A stretch of DNA of 64,000 nt from CAUZIZ01 sp965218775 (GTDB lineage: Bacteria; Acidobacteriota; UBA6911; RPQK01; JAJDTT01), in contig CBDCLS010000006.1 in NCBI GenBank assembly GCA_965218775.1, positions 248,001-312,000 of the forward strand. Direction: 5' to 3'. This document shows positions 1-8,955 of this stretch, piece after piece (within the stretch, counting starts at the first letter, position 1; every line of letters begins with the position of its first letter). The notes beneath the pieces were generated by a model. It searched no databases. It worked only from the letters and a program-made list of their open reading frames with translations, and was not told the origin of the DNA. Both the position numbers and the translations under genes were made by a program.

Positions 1-548
1 AATCGCGATCCTTGCTGAGCGTAAAGGTGATCGGCGGCGTAGGACAGTTGACGCTCAGAGGCAGCTCCGTCTGCCGCTGGAGGAGGCTTTGGTTGGGCAA
101 GATCAGCGTTCCGGTGGTCCTGTTGGTGATCCCTGTCCCATCAGGAACCCTCTCGTTGACCGTCACCGAGAAAACAATCGTGCGGCTCGGCGGGAACGCT
201 GGGCCTCCAAGGAATCCCGTCCAAACGACCCTGTTCTGCTCGGCCATGAAGACGGAGCCGTTGCTGGCGCTTCCCGCAACATAGGTTGTCCCCGGAGGGA
301 TGGGGTCGCTGATGGCAGCGGCTAACGTAGGCGTACCCTGACCCGATTGATTAGTGAATGTTATCTGGTACAAGATGGAGCTGCCGGGACAAATTGGTCT
401 CGGGGAAAGCGCTGATTTTTCGATCTTGGCTTGGAAGGGCGCTCCCGGAGGGATAGTGTCGCTAGAGGAAACCTTTCGAACCTCTTCACCGCGGAGGCCT
501 GCGGAACCCAAGCCGATCGCCAGCACCCAGAGTGCTGAGAATCTCATC
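1..548 (-). CDS. Secreted DUF11-repeat protein, partial (3' end off window)
   Basis: An open frame runs without a stop from an ATG at 548 to the window edge, giving about 182 residues. The first 20 residues (MRFSALWVLAIGLGSAGLRG) look like a signal peptide. Residues about 45-160 read like a DUF11 'conserved repeat' domain: a tract YQITFTNQSG, then DPIPPGTTYVAGS, a WTG.. strand, and a closing VFSVTVNERVPDGTGITN. This Ig-like beta-sandwich is common in large secreted or surface proteins, often in tandem, so more copies may follow beyond the edge. An AGGA sequence lies 8-9 bases upstream of the ATG. Its function cannot be deduced beyond export and a structural or adhesive role. The domain call is from remembered family pattern. 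Confidence 0.72.
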
Positions 549-1046
549 GGGGAAGTCCTATGAAAATAGGCTCGCGAGCGCAACGGATCTCAACGGACTT
601 TGGGCCTTGGTCCAAGACCCAAGTTTTCCAGGGACCTGCCATAGAACTGCCGATCGGGTCGACGCGGCTGCAGCCTCTTTAGTTTTTCAGACCGCTTAAA
701 GGGTGCGCCCATTCGAAGACCATGTCAACTGCTGCTACGACCCGGAAATCTCCTCGCCCAGGATCCAGTGCGACCGACAACATGAGACCTGCGCCACTCG
801 GAAAGCTCGGGCATGATCTGTCCCTGGATCGGGCGTTGTTCGGGCGCTTGGGGCGAAACCTGGCTTCGTAGACCCGACACTCCCCGAGTTTCGTTTTCGA
901 ATGGGGCAACACCGCCTTGGGACGGGACTAGGCTGAAACTTCATCAGGTGGGCCCCAATTTCTCAACCTGTCCCTTTCCGGCTACAATGATCCCAGCTCT
1001 AGGAACCGAAGCCGTCTATCGCTGTTCGCAGGTGTCGGAACTCTGA
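549..1046. other. Intergenic region between divergent genes
   Basis: About 500 bases lie between the divergent DUF11 and squalene/phytoene synthase genes. I see no convincing coding sequence. The only structure noted is a near-perfect palindrome at 602-620 (GGGCCTTGGTCCAAGACCC), which could be an operator or a short hairpin. Both promoters must lie here, but I cannot place -35/-10 boxes with confidence. Confidence 0.4.
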
Positions 1047-2240
1047 ATGCTCCTCCGGATCACCCTAAACCTTCTAGCCGACCGTCGCCATCCACCCCTT
1101 GCGAAACTAGCCAAGATCGAAAACCCCCGCAGATTCTTGTGGAGTATCCTTCCATCCGTCGCCCGTTCGTTTTCTTTCTGCATCGCCTTTCTCCCCAATC
1201 GGCTGGCTCCAACCCTGGCGGTCGCCTACGCCTACTGCAGAATGCTCGACACCTATGAGGACGTGGTAGCACAGCCCTCGGAGCGGATGCGGCTACTGAG
1301 GGCGTTCCTTGATCGATTCCCAGACTCGGATCAGATGCCGGAGCCCGCTCCCTCCCTGGAAACCGATCTCGGCGGGGATCCGAGTGAGGACAGTCATATC
1401 CTGCTGGTAGGCCGATCAGCCTTGGTCGACTCCGTCTACTGTGAACTTCCCTCAGATCATCGCGCTGCGATAAGGCGGCTGGTTCGTCGCATGGGTCGAG
1501 GAATGATCTGGGCAACAGAGACCTTTGTCCGCCAAGGAGGAAGCCTACGCTCGTCGGAACAGCTATCTCGCTATTGTTCCAGCGTCCTGGGAAACCCGGT
1601 ACTCTTTGCCGAAGAGATGCAGCGGCTGGACATGGGCCTGACTCCACAGGTTGCCCAGGACCGGAAGGAGATGTGCGCCTTTGTTGGGGAGGCGATACAA
1701 CTCGCCAATATCACGCGAGACCTCGAAAAAGACTGTCGTCGGGGCGTGTACTACCACTCCGCCCTGGCCAACTGCTCCTCTGAGGAGGAGCTTGTGGAGA
1801 TCATCGGGCCGGTTCGCAGGGAGCTGATCACACGTGCCTTTGGGATGGGAAGAATCTTCGCGCCATTCGTGGAAGGGATCCCATCCCGCAATCGGTCACT
1901 GGCACGCGGATCAGCTTTGTTGATGATCTTGTTTACCGTCGCTTTCTACCAGCAGGCGGCTCGGCGAGTGGGGCTGCCGGTAGCCGATTGGAGCACACTC
2001 AGCCGGAAAAGAGCAGCTTGGGTGTGGTTTCGAGGCACCCTTTCCAAGGGCGCCACTTCCAGATATCTGAGCCGTCTGGAGACCGATCTGTCGACGGTTT
2101 TCGAACGCTGTTTGGCATTGGTCCTTTCGCCTGAGACCCGTCTGAACGGGGATTGGGTAATGACGAACGCTACCCGGGTAAGTCCCAGGTTCCAGGGTGC
2201 CAAATCGCAGACCAATCCCAAGCGCCAGGTCCCAGATTGA
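1047..2240 (+). CDS. Squalene/phytoene synthase family protein
   Basis: Predicted head-to-head prenyl synthase that condenses two prenyl diphosphates (farnesyl or geranylgeranyl) in hopanoid/sterol or carotenoid synthesis. Both aspartate-rich Mg-diphosphate motifs are visible: DTYED at residues 68-72 and NITRDLEKD at 221-229. The usual SFSFCIAFLP helix precedes the first motif and the FAEEMQRL segment precedes the second. At 397 residues it is longer than typical bacterial HpnC/HpnD (about 280-300) and closer to eukaryote-like squalene synthases. The last 30 residues are low-similarity and fall in a CCAGGT-rich repeat tract (2180-2235), so the true family C-terminus may end earlier. There are no hopanoid neighbours in the window, so squalene versus phytoene cannot be decided. 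No strong Shine-Dalgarno supports the start. Confidence 0.82.
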   Translation: MLLRITLNLLADRRHPPLAKLAKIENPRRFLWSILPSVARSFSFCIAFLPNRLAPTLAVAYAYCRMLDTYEDVVAQPSERMRLLRAFLDRFPDSDQMPEPAPSLETDLGGDPSEDSHILLVGRSALVDSVYCELPSDHRAAIRRLVRRMGRGMIWATETFVRQGGSLRSSEQLSRYCSSVLGNPVLFAEEMQRLDMGLTPQVAQDRKEMCAFVGEAIQLANITRDLEKDCRRGVYYHSALANCSSEEELVEIIGPVRRELITRAFGMGRIFAPFVEGIPSRNRSLARGSALLMILFTVAFYQQAARRVGLPVADWSTLSRKRAAWVWFRGTLSKGATSRYLSRLETDLSTVFERCLALVLSPETRLNGDWVMTNATRVSPRFQGAKSQTNPKRQVPD

Positions 2241-2256
2241 ATCCGCCGGGGGCCGC

Positions 2257-3963
2257 TTATTTCTCTTCGACCTGAACGATCTGGTTGAGCTGCGAGGGCG
2301 GCTCCAGCGACTGATCCTTGCCGCAAGGCCAGGAGACACGAATCGAGTCGACCCGATCCCGGCTACCCAGGCCGAAGTGCAGCCTCAGGTCGCTTTGGCT
2401 CAGGTAGCTGCTGCCCGCTCGAACTTCCTGGGTCAGGGAATATCCACCAGCGGTCAGGACAACCTTGGTCCCCACCGCATCCCGATTGCAGTGAGTCCCC
2501 TTCAACTTGAGTTTGAGCCAGTGATTCGGGGTCTTGCTCCGATTCTGGAGCAGATCCACCTTATCGTTGTTGTTCATCACCATCAGATCGATCCTACCAT
2601 CGTTGTTGAAGTCACCCACAGCGGAGCCGCGAGACACGTTCTTGATCGAAAAGTAGGGTCCGCCCTGGGATGAGGATGACGAGAACTTTCCCTTGCCGTC
2701 GTTGTGAAAGAGCTGATTCGGCTGCGCGTGTTCGAGGCTGGGATTGATGATGGCTATATTGTCAAAAACATGCCCATTAGCCACAAAGAGGTCGACTTCT
2801 CCATCGTTGTCGTAGTCGAAAAAATTGGCTCCGAATCCGAGCGGCATGAAGCTGGGAGTCGCCAACTCGGCTTGGAGCGTATGATCTGAGAATGTGCCAT
2901 CACCCTGGTTCCAGTAGAGATCGTTGGTCTGCATGGAAAAGTTGGTGACGAACATGGCGAAGCGCCCATTGCCGGTGAGATCGGCGGCATCCACTCCCAT
3001 TCCGGATTGGGCCATCCCCATCCCGTTGAAGGCCGCTCCCGACAAGAGAGCCACGTCCTCAAACTTTCCTTTACCCTTGTTCTCAAAGAGATAGTTGGCG
3101 GTGGTGTCATTGACAACGTAGAGGTCCAGATCCCGATCCTTGTCCATATCGAACCAGAGGACCCCGAGTGTCTTGCTGTATTGAGGATCTTCCTTCGCCC
3201 CCGCCCGTCCGGTGACCGTCTCGAAGGATCCGTTTCCAAGATTCCGGTAAAGCGTGTTCGGAGCCCCGTCGTAGCTGTGAGGATAGCAGTAGATCAGCAG
3301 ATCGCTCGCGTAACAGGCGCGGTGGCTGGCGAAAGTGAATCTGAGATAGTTGGCAACGTACAAATCCAGATTCCCGTCCCCGTCATAGTCCCCAAAGGCT
3401 GCGCTTGTGCTCCAGAGAGGATCCCCCACTCCGGCCTTTTTGGTTACATCCGAGAAGGTCCCGTCGCCATTGTTTCGATAGAGGATATTGGGACCCAGGT
3501 TGGTGACATAGATGTCCACGAATCCATCGTTGTTGTAGTCGGCGAAGGCGCTACCCATCCCGTAGAAACTATCTCCCACACCAGCCTTTTCGGTGACATC
3601 ACTGAAGGTGCCGTCGCGGTTGTTACGAAAAAGCCGATTGACGGCAGCAGCGGTCGATTTGCTGGTCGGTGTTGGACCGCTGTTGACGAGATAGACATCC
3701 AGCCAACCATCGTTGTCGAAATCCAGGAACCCCCCGCCCGATCCCATGGTCTCGACCAGATACTTCTCCGCCGAAGTGCCATTGACGTGCCGGAATGAAA
3801 GCCCAGACTTCTGGCTGACATCTGCGAAAATCGGACCAGCGGCATCTTCAGACGCCAATAACGCGGCTGGGGAACCGATGGGGAGGGGCAAGAGCAGCCA
3901 CAGAAGTAACCGAGAGCAGCAGGCCTGCCACAAACGACTTCTGTTTTGATTCGGACTCTTCAC
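2257..3963 (-). CDS. FG-GAP/VCBS repeat protein with C-terminal ASPIC/UnbV domain
   Basis: Predicted exported beta-propeller protein of 568 residues. After a signal peptide (LLLWLLLPLPIGSPAALLAS) come seven or so FG-GAP/VCBS units carrying Ca-binding loops of the DxDxDGxxD kind (for example DFDNDGWLDVYL, DYNNDGFVDIYV, DYDGDGNLDLYV). The C-terminus (about 490-565) is a typical ASPIC/UnbV domain: NHWLKLKLKG, then GSSYLSQSD, LRLHFGLG and a closing VSWPCG. Such proteins are abundant in Acidobacteria and Planctomycetes; their biochemical role is mostly unknown. I chose the GTG at 3963 because GGAGAGG lies 5 bases upstream and the signal peptide follows directly. An in-frame ATG at 4098 would add 45 residues that do not look like family sequence. 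It converges with the synthase gene, with 16 bases between the two stops. Confidence 0.85.
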   Translation of the reverse strand: MKSPNQNRSRLWQACCSRLLLWLLLPLPIGSPAALLASEDAAGPIFADVSQKSGLSFRHVNGTSAEKYLVETMGSGGGFLDFDNDGWLDVYLVNSGPTPTSKSTAAAVNRLFRNNRDGTFSDVTEKAGVGDSFYGMGSAFADYNNDGFVDIYVTNLGPNILYRNNGDGTFSDVTKKAGVGDPLWSTSAAFGDYDGDGNLDLYVANYLRFTFASHRACYASDLLIYCYPHSYDGAPNTLYRNLGNGSFETVTGRAGAKEDPQYSKTLGVLWFDMDKDRDLDLYVVNDTTANYLFENKGKGKFEDVALLSGAAFNGMGMAQSGMGVDAADLTGNGRFAMFVTNFSMQTNDLYWNQGDGTFSDHTLQAELATPSFMPLGFGANFFDYDNDGEVDLFVANGHVFDNIAIINPSLEHAQPNQLFHNDGKGKFSSSSSQGGPYFSIKNVSRGSAVGDFNNDGRIDLMVMNNNDKVDLLQNRSKTPNHWLKLKLKGTHCNRDAVGTKVVLTAGGYSLTQEVRAGSSYLSQSDLRLHFGLGSRDRVDSIRVSWPCGKDQSLEPPSQLNQIVQVEEK

Positions 3964-4098
3964 CGAATCCTCTCCAGCGACCTCGGAGGGACCGGTGGGC
4001 TCAATCTGAAACCATGAGGGAGGAACGTCTTGCTTGCTAGGGAAGGCCCCAGCAGCATTTCGTGGTTTTCGCAGGCAAGCTTCGCTATGACCAAACAC

Positions 4099-4724
4099 CT
4101 ACGAAATCTTGAAGGGAGCACGCTTGACGAGGCGCTGTCCCGAGATCCGATCGTGCAATTCCAACAGGACCTGATATCTGCCGGCGTCGAAACCCTTCAG
4201 GTTCATATCCACATCCCCCCGTAAGTGAGAGAACATAACCTCAGGAGGCTTGGGAAGCAGGAAGTAATCGCGTTGCTTGTCGAAGGGTTGGGCTCCCCAA
4301 ACATGATGTAGATGCGGCCTCGATCCGTCACCCAGCCTTCTACGCCGGAAGTGAAATGCTCGTTGGCGTAGGCAATCCTTCGATAGTGCTCTTCTTTGAA
4401 TTCATTTATCGAGGTGCTGAGATCCGTATCCCTCCGACGCCAGAACTGCTCGATAAACGCATCCCTCTCATCGTCGTTCGAGAGTTTGTTGAAAACGGCC
4501 TTCTCTTCATCGGTAAGGATGTAGACGACATCCTCCTTCTGCCACTTCTTGTAATAATCCTCTTGCTCCTCTTTGAGCTGCCGCTCCCGACGCTCCTTAT
4601 CTTCTTTTTTCCTCGCTTCCTTGTCCTCAGCGACCAAGGGGGACCCCGCGGCCAGTCCCAGCGAAAGAAGGCACAACCACATCAGAAGCGATGACTGAAA
4701 GAAACTCGGATTGAATCGCCTCAT
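4099..4724 (-). pseudogene. GWxTD-domain protein, internally deleted and frameshifted
   Basis: The 5' part encodes a signal peptide (MRRFNPSFFQSSLLMWLCLL), a charged coiled region and the start of a GWxTD domain: EGWVTDRGRIYIMFGEP. Right after FGEP, at about 4290-4300, family-like sequence continues in another frame (QPFDKQRDYFLLPKPPEV, then DAGRYQVLLELHDRISGQ) down to a TAG at 4099-4101. In intact relatives several hundred residues separate these two parts, so the gene seems to have lost its middle by an out-of-frame deletion. The original frame stops at 4203. An ATG at 4745 is also possible, but the ATG at 4724 has AAGGG upstream and gives a cleaner signal peptide. The family's function is unknown; members occur in Acidobacteria and Bacteroidetes. 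Confidence 0.75.
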
Positions 4725-4951
4725 CACGACCCTTACCTCTTCCATTTGATGCGAAAGCTACCCTCGAGTATAGCATAGGGAGACCTTGCCCTGGAGAGGG
4801 ATCGGGGTTCCGATTTCCGAACCTCTCCCCTCTATTCTGATCGTGTGAGCACCCGGCCAAGGCGCCTCGCGCAGGACCGCCCTGGCCACTCGATCCGGCT
4901 GGCGCCGACTATCCCTGGGTGCTACTATCTGGGCTCGAAGGACAGACACTG

Positions 4952-5224
4952 AGTACACTGGAACGTAAATACTGCAACGTCTGCAGATGGGGCTTGCGAG
5001 GCGAGATCAAGGCAGGAGGAGGAAGACGATGCTTGGCCATCTTCGACGACGACGAACGCAGAGGTCGTCCGCAACCCCCATCTGCCCTCCGGATGGCGAC
5101 GGGACAGGCCGATTTCTTTGTCGCGCCTCCTCCACTATGGCAAAGCATGGCGTTCGTCGACGCTTCGCAAACTCGACCCGTCGCGCTCGCCACAAACGTT
5201 GCAGTATTTACGTTCCAGTGTACT
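4952..5224. mobile_element. Palindromic MITE-like element, family 1, copy 1
   Basis: A 273-bp element whose two ends are inverted copies of each other over about 29 bases. It opens AGTACACTGGAACGTAAATA and closes with the reverse complement, ending ..CCAGTGTACT. The interior is GC-rich, partly self-complementary and has no convincing ORF. About 215 internal bases are roughly 90% identical to the copy at 6479-6755, in the same orientation. The end reaches to within about 4 bases of the Shine-Dalgarno of the Kelch gene at 5238, so the element probably supplies that gene's upstream region. Confidence 0.8.
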
Positions 5225-5237
5225 TAAGAGGTGGAAC

Positions 5238-6482
5238 ATGAGATCCAACCTGGTATTTCAAGCGCTGCTCCTGGGCCTTGTATTGATCCATCCAGTCGGA
5301 GGCTTCGCTGAGAGCAGCGTTGCCGACGTTGAGATCAAAGACATCCATTGGGAAATGGGTCCGCCCATGCCCTGGCCTACGAAGGGGCAGGCTCAGGTTG
5401 TAATCAGGGAAACAATTGTGGCGGCTGGATCCCCGGGCTATCCAGGCTGGGTTCCGAGCTCGAAGTATCCTACCGGCAAGGGCTGGCAGATTCGCGAGAG
5501 AGGGCAGCACAAGCATGGATGGGAGCTCGATACCCGCAGCATGAAGTACAGTCTTCTGCCGGACATGCCGGTAGGGATCAAGTGGCCTCAGGGCGTGGCG
5601 ATAGGCCAGGATCTTTACCTCTTCACCGGATGGATCGTCTGGCCTGAAGACCAGAGAGTCAACACCAGCAATCGGATGTTCCGTCTCTCCAAGCGGAGTG
5701 GCGATTGGAAATGGGAAGAGATGCCGCCTCTTCGGATCGGGCGCTTCCTGCCCGGAGGGGCCGCTTCGGGAACGATGATCGTGGTTCTGGGGGGGCAAGC
5801 GACCTTTGGGGCAAAGACATTTTCAGGTGACCACCCAGGTGCTTACGTCAATTCGGTGGAAGCATTCGACACCGCTGCTCCGGGGAAGGGCTGGAAAGAT
5901 CTACCCCCGATTCCAGGCTTGGCCCGAGAGTCACCCACTACCACTTCCATCGGGAAGAACGTCTACATTTTCGGGGGGGACCACGTCAACTACGCCGAGT
6001 CGCGCGATGGCAAACTGAATGGACTCATTCGACATTGTGCCGATGGCTACGTTCTCAATCTGGAGACGCTGAGATGGAAGAGACTTCCGGACCTTCCCTT
6101 CCCGGTGCACGGCATGGAGGCTGTCCCCTATAAGGACCGCTACATCATCATGGCCGGCGGGATCAAGAACTACCGGGTGGACCACCCCTACGAGCACGCA
6201 AGCAGAATTCCCAAGATGCCCTCGCCTAATTTCGACGTCGTGGTGTTCGACACCCAAGAAGAGAGCTATCGAATCCTGCCCACCCAGATTCCTCCTTACC
6301 CGATTCATCCTGAGCGACGCGAACAGGTCCTGAACTCGAAGGGCTTCGATCTGTCCAAGGGAGTTTATCGTCTGGCGGCCGAACTGAGCCGAGTCGACAA
6401 CAAGCTTTTTCTTTGTGGCGGCGAGGTGATCAGCCCCCACAACGTAACGGACGAGGTCGTGGTGGGTACGATCATCGACTAG
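5238..6482 (+). CDS. Secreted Kelch-repeat protein
   Basis: Predicted exported six-bladed Kelch beta-propeller of 414 residues. A signal peptide (MRSNLVFQALLLGLVLIHPV) is followed by repeated blades with the Kelch pattern: LYLFTGW, GTMIVVLGGQ, NVYIFGGDHVNY, RYIIMAGGIKNY and LFLCGGEV, each followed by a tryptophan strand such as WKWEEMPPL, WKDLPPIP and WKRLPDLPF. The start at 5238 is set by AAGAGGTGG, 3 bases upstream; the open frame upstream is inside the palindromic element. The gene is bracketed by two directly oriented family-1 elements, and its stop codon TAG lies inside the inverted-repeat tip of the downstream copy. The family includes sialic-acid mutarotase (NanM)-like and galactose-oxidase-like propellers, but nothing here fixes a substrate. 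Confidence 0.8.
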   Translation: MRSNLVFQALLLGLVLIHPVGGFAESSVADVEIKDIHWEMGPPMPWPTKGQAQVVIRETIVAAGSPGYPGWVPSSKYPTGKGWQIRERGQHKHGWELDTRSMKYSLLPDMPVGIKWPQGVAIGQDLYLFTGWIVWPEDQRVNTSNRMFRLSKRSGDWKWEEMPPLRIGRFLPGGAASGTMIVVLGGQATFGAKTFSGDHPGAYVNSVEAFDTAAPGKGWKDLPPIPGLARESPTTTSIGKNVYIFGGDHVNYAESRDGKLNGLIRHCADGYVLNLETLRWKRLPDLPFPVHGMEAVPYKDRYIIMAGGIKNYRVDHPYEHASRIPKMPSPNFDVVVFDTQEESYRILPTQIPPYPIHPERREQVLNSKGFDLSKGVYRLAAELSRVDNKLFLCGGEVISPHNVTDEVVVGTIID

Positions 6483-6755
6483 TACCATGTCGCACATGTA
6501 GTGTCGGGTTTGCAGATGGGGCTTGCGAGGCGAGATCAAGGCGGGAGGAGGAAGACGATGCTTGGTCATCTTCGACGACGACCCACGCAGAGATCGTCCG
6601 CAACCCCCGTCTGCCCTGCGGGTGGCGACGGGACGGGCCGATATCTTTGTCACTCCTCCTCCACTATGGCCAAACATGGCGTTCGTCGTCGTTTCGCGAT
6701 CTCGACCCGTCGCGCTCGCCACAAACACGAAATAATCTGTGTTACAGCGTACTAG
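6479..6755. mobile_element. Palindromic MITE-like element, family 1, copy 2 (variant tips)
   Basis: The core (about 6510-6727) matches copy 1 at 4952-5224 in the same orientation at about 90% identity by eye, including the ..TTGCGAGGCGAGATCAAGG and ..CTCGACCCGTCGCGCTCGCC stretches. The tips differ from copy 1: they form their own inverted pair, ACTAGTACCATGTCGCACA against the reverse complement of TGTGTTACAGCGTACTAGT. So the same core carries two kinds of termini. The copy fills most of the gap between the Kelch and acyltransferase genes. Confidence 0.72.
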
Positions 6756-6786
6756 TGCTTCGCGTTTCCCTTGCAGGAGTTGAAGA

Positions 6787-7752
6787 ATGAACTCTGGATC
6801 TGATTCGAGCGAGAGGGGTCTTTCCCAGGCTGAGATCGAGCAGGAATTTCGAAGGATAGGTCTCGAGTCGGGCCAGGTTGTACTGGTGCACTCGGCGATG
6901 CGGACCTTCGGCTACATTGAAGGCGGTGCTGAAAGCGTAGTGGCGGCATTCCTAGAGGTCCTGGGCTTGCGAGGAACCCTGGTTACCCCTACCTTCACCT
7001 TTTGTCACGAAGCCGAGGACGATCCCATCATCGATCCACTCCAGGATCCCTCTGAAATGGGAATTATCACGGAGACAGTTCGGCTGCACCCGGAGGCCAA
7101 AAGAAGCACCGCTTATCGCCACAGCTTCGCGGCCGTGGGACGGCGTAGTGAGCCTATCACCCAGGTCGAGCCCTCGCTCTCGTCGTTCGATCTCCGTTCT
7201 GCCTTCGGTGTGATGCTCGCCTTGGACACCCAGATCGTCCTGCTGGGGATGCCCTATTCGACTTCGACCAGTCACCATTTCGCGGAGTGGATCTGTGAGG
7301 TGCCCTATCGCCACGTCCTTCCGCTCGAGGTACGGGTGCGGCGCCCGGATGGGTCCGTCCAGCGGCAGCGAATGACCGACTATCAGCCAAAACCCGGGAA
7401 AGGGGGTGCCTATTATCAGCGGCACACGGATTTTAATCGCCTGGGCAAGATGCTGGAGGACCAGGGTCTAGTGGGAATCACGGCGATTGGCAATGCGGTA
7501 GTTCGCCGCTTCGCAATCCGCGACCTGATAGCGTTAGCCGAAGTCGAGGCGGCGAAGGACTACAATATCTTTCGCGTGGCTGATGGAAGGCCGGACGACT
7601 ACTTCACACCTCTGGACTTCGGCAAGATTGTCCAGAGCCCGGAAATGCGCGACGGGGCTGATCGGGCCAACCATTATCTCTGGAGTGTGATCGATGAGGA
7701 GATACTCAGGGAATCCTTTCCGGCCCCTGAGCCATCCCAGTCCCCTGAATGA
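6787..7752 (+). CDS. AAC(3)-family (YokD-like) N-acetyltransferase
   Basis: Predicted acetyl-CoA-dependent N-acyltransferase of the aminoglycoside 3-N-acetyltransferase fold, 321 residues. Typical elements are VLVHSAMRTFGYIEGG near the N-terminus, GTLVTPTFTF, RHSFAAVGRR (the RxxHS..AxG pattern of the family), SAFGVMLALD, VLLGMPYSTSTSHHFAE with its histidines, and a C-terminal R/D rich end. Many chromosomal members are not resistance enzymes but act on other amines. GGAG lies 8 bases before the ATG. It overlaps the following M20 peptidase gene by 4 bases (ATGA), so the two are very probably co-translated; an acylase beside an acyltransferase suggests handling of N-acyl compounds rather than drug resistance. 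Confidence 0.85.
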   Translation: MNSGSDSSERGLSQAEIEQEFRRIGLESGQVVLVHSAMRTFGYIEGGAESVVAAFLEVLGLRGTLVTPTFTFCHEAEDDPIIDPLQDPSEMGIITETVRLHPEAKRSTAYRHSFAAVGRRSEPITQVEPSLSSFDLRSAFGVMLALDTQIVLLGMPYSTSTSHHFAEWICEVPYRHVLPLEVRVRRPDGSVQRQRMTDYQPKPGKGGAYYQRHTDFNRLGKMLEDQGLVGITAIGNAVVRRFAIRDLIALAEVEAAKDYNIFRVADGRPDDYFTPLDFGKIVQSPEMRDGADRANHYLWSVIDEEILRESFPAPEPSQSPE

Positions 7753-8897
7753 ATGGAAAGCTCGAGAATATGAATGCGCTTGAATACGCCCAAGAGCTGG
7801 TGAAATTCCCCACGGTCAGCAACGTATCCAATGCTTCGATTTGCGGGTACCTGGAAGAGGTCCTGAAAAGGCTCGGCTTTAACACCGAACGTATCGAATA
7901 TCCCGACTCCGCCGGCGTCGGCAAGGTCAACATCATCGCTAAGAAGGGGAGCGGACCCGGGGGAATGGCGTATTTCGCCCACACCGACGTCGTTCCTGCC
8001 GATCCCTGGTTCAGCAGCGACCATGGTCCCTTCGAGCCCACGGTCAGGGGGGACAAACTCTACGGCCGTGGGAGCTGCGACATGAGGGGTTCGATAGCCT
8101 CCATGTTGGCGGCCACGGAGCTAGCCGGCTCGGCCGGCCTGGGTAAACCGCTTTACATAGTGCTTACTGCCGACGAGGAGATCGGCTACGGCGGCGCGGA
8201 ACAGGTGGCTCGTCGATCCAAGTTTTTCCAGGAAATGGTCCAGGGGGAGTCGAACGGAATCGTGGGAGAACCGACGATGCTCGACGTAGTTCATGCTCAC
8301 AAGGGCACCTACGGGTTCAAGGCAACCTCACGCGGTAAGGCGGCGCATTCCAGCAGCAACAAGGGAATCAACGCCAACCTCGCCATGATCCCTTTTCTTG
8401 CAGAGATGAAAAGGATTCACGACGAGACCCTGGAGGATCCTGCCTGGCAGAACCCGGCCTTCGATCCGCCGGGGATCAGCTGGAACATTGGGATCAACGA
8501 TCACACGAAGGTCTTGAACATGACGGCAGCCCAGAGCATCTGCACGGTATACTTCCGTCCGACTCCTGGTCAGGATGCGGAAATCTTGATCGAACGGTCC
8601 CGGAAGATGGCAGAACAGTGTGGCATCGATTTCGAAGCCCTCTGGGCGGGAAGCCCCATGTACGTGGATCCCGAATCCGAGTTCGTCCGTGAGGTCCTGG
8701 CACTGTCCGGAAACGAAACGGCCAAAACCGTCTCCTACGGAACCGACGCCGCCATGCTGACTGATATGAAGAAGTTGGTGGTAATAGGACCCGGGGACAT
8801 CGCCCAGGCACATACTCAAGATGAATGGATCCTCCTGGATCAACTCGAGAAGGGGACCCAGCTCTACGCCAAGCTGATTCGTCACTGGTGCACGTGA
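7749..8897 (+). CDS. M20 family metallopeptidase / N-acyl amino acid deacylase (ArgE/DapE-like)
   Basis: Zinc-dependent amidohydrolase of 382 residues in the M20/ArgE/DapE/ACY1 superfamily. Metal ligands are visible: H78 and D80 in FAHTDVVP, D111 in GRGSCDMRGS, the catalytic E143/E144 in ADEEIG, E170s in GEPT and a late histidine in AQAHTQDEW. The small dimerisation domain lies between (HKGTYGFKATSRGKAAHSS). Members remove acyl groups from acetylornithine, N-succinyl-diaminopimelate or other N-acyl amino acids; the substrate here is not set by sequence. The start overlaps the upstream stop; a second ATG 21 bases later is also possible. The nearby aminotransferase and N-acylamino acid racemase genes suggest N-acyl amino acid catabolism. 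Confidence 0.86.
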   Translation: MNGKLENMNALEYAQELVKFPTVSNVSNASICGYLEEVLKRLGFNTERIEYPDSAGVGKVNIIAKKGSGPGGMAYFAHTDVVPADPWFSSDHGPFEPTVRGDKLYGRGSCDMRGSIASMLAATELAGSAGLGKPLYIVLTADEEIGYGGAEQVARRSKFFQEMVQGESNGIVGEPTMLDVVHAHKGTYGFKATSRGKAAHSSSNKGINANLAMIPFLAEMKRIHDETLEDPAWQNPAFDPPGISWNIGINDHTKVLNMTAAQSICTVYFRPTPGQDAEILIERSRKMAEQCGIDFEALWAGSPMYVDPESEFVREVLALSGNETAKTVSYGTDAAMLTDMKKLVVIGPGDIAQAHTQDEWILLDQLEKGTQLYAKLIRHWCT

Positions 8898-8955
8898 GCG
8901 CCTCTTGATGTGTCCTCTTTCCAGTCCAAACCTTAACTCTGAGGATTGCTAGATC

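Noticed and set aside
5118..5237. Upstream extension of the Kelch gene to an ATG at 5118
   Set aside because: The extra 40 codons lie inside the element, while the ATG at 5238 has a clear Shine-Dalgarno and is followed by a signal peptide.
4919..5241. Several short open frames on both strands in 4919-5241, 6413-6790 and 13162-13385
   Set aside because: All are translations of the palindromic family-1 elements; frames are not conserved between copies.
6787..7752. Reading the AAC(3)-type gene as an aminoglycoside resistance gene
   Set aside because: The family is broad, the gene is chromosomal and tightly coupled to a deacylase gene, with no resistance-element context.
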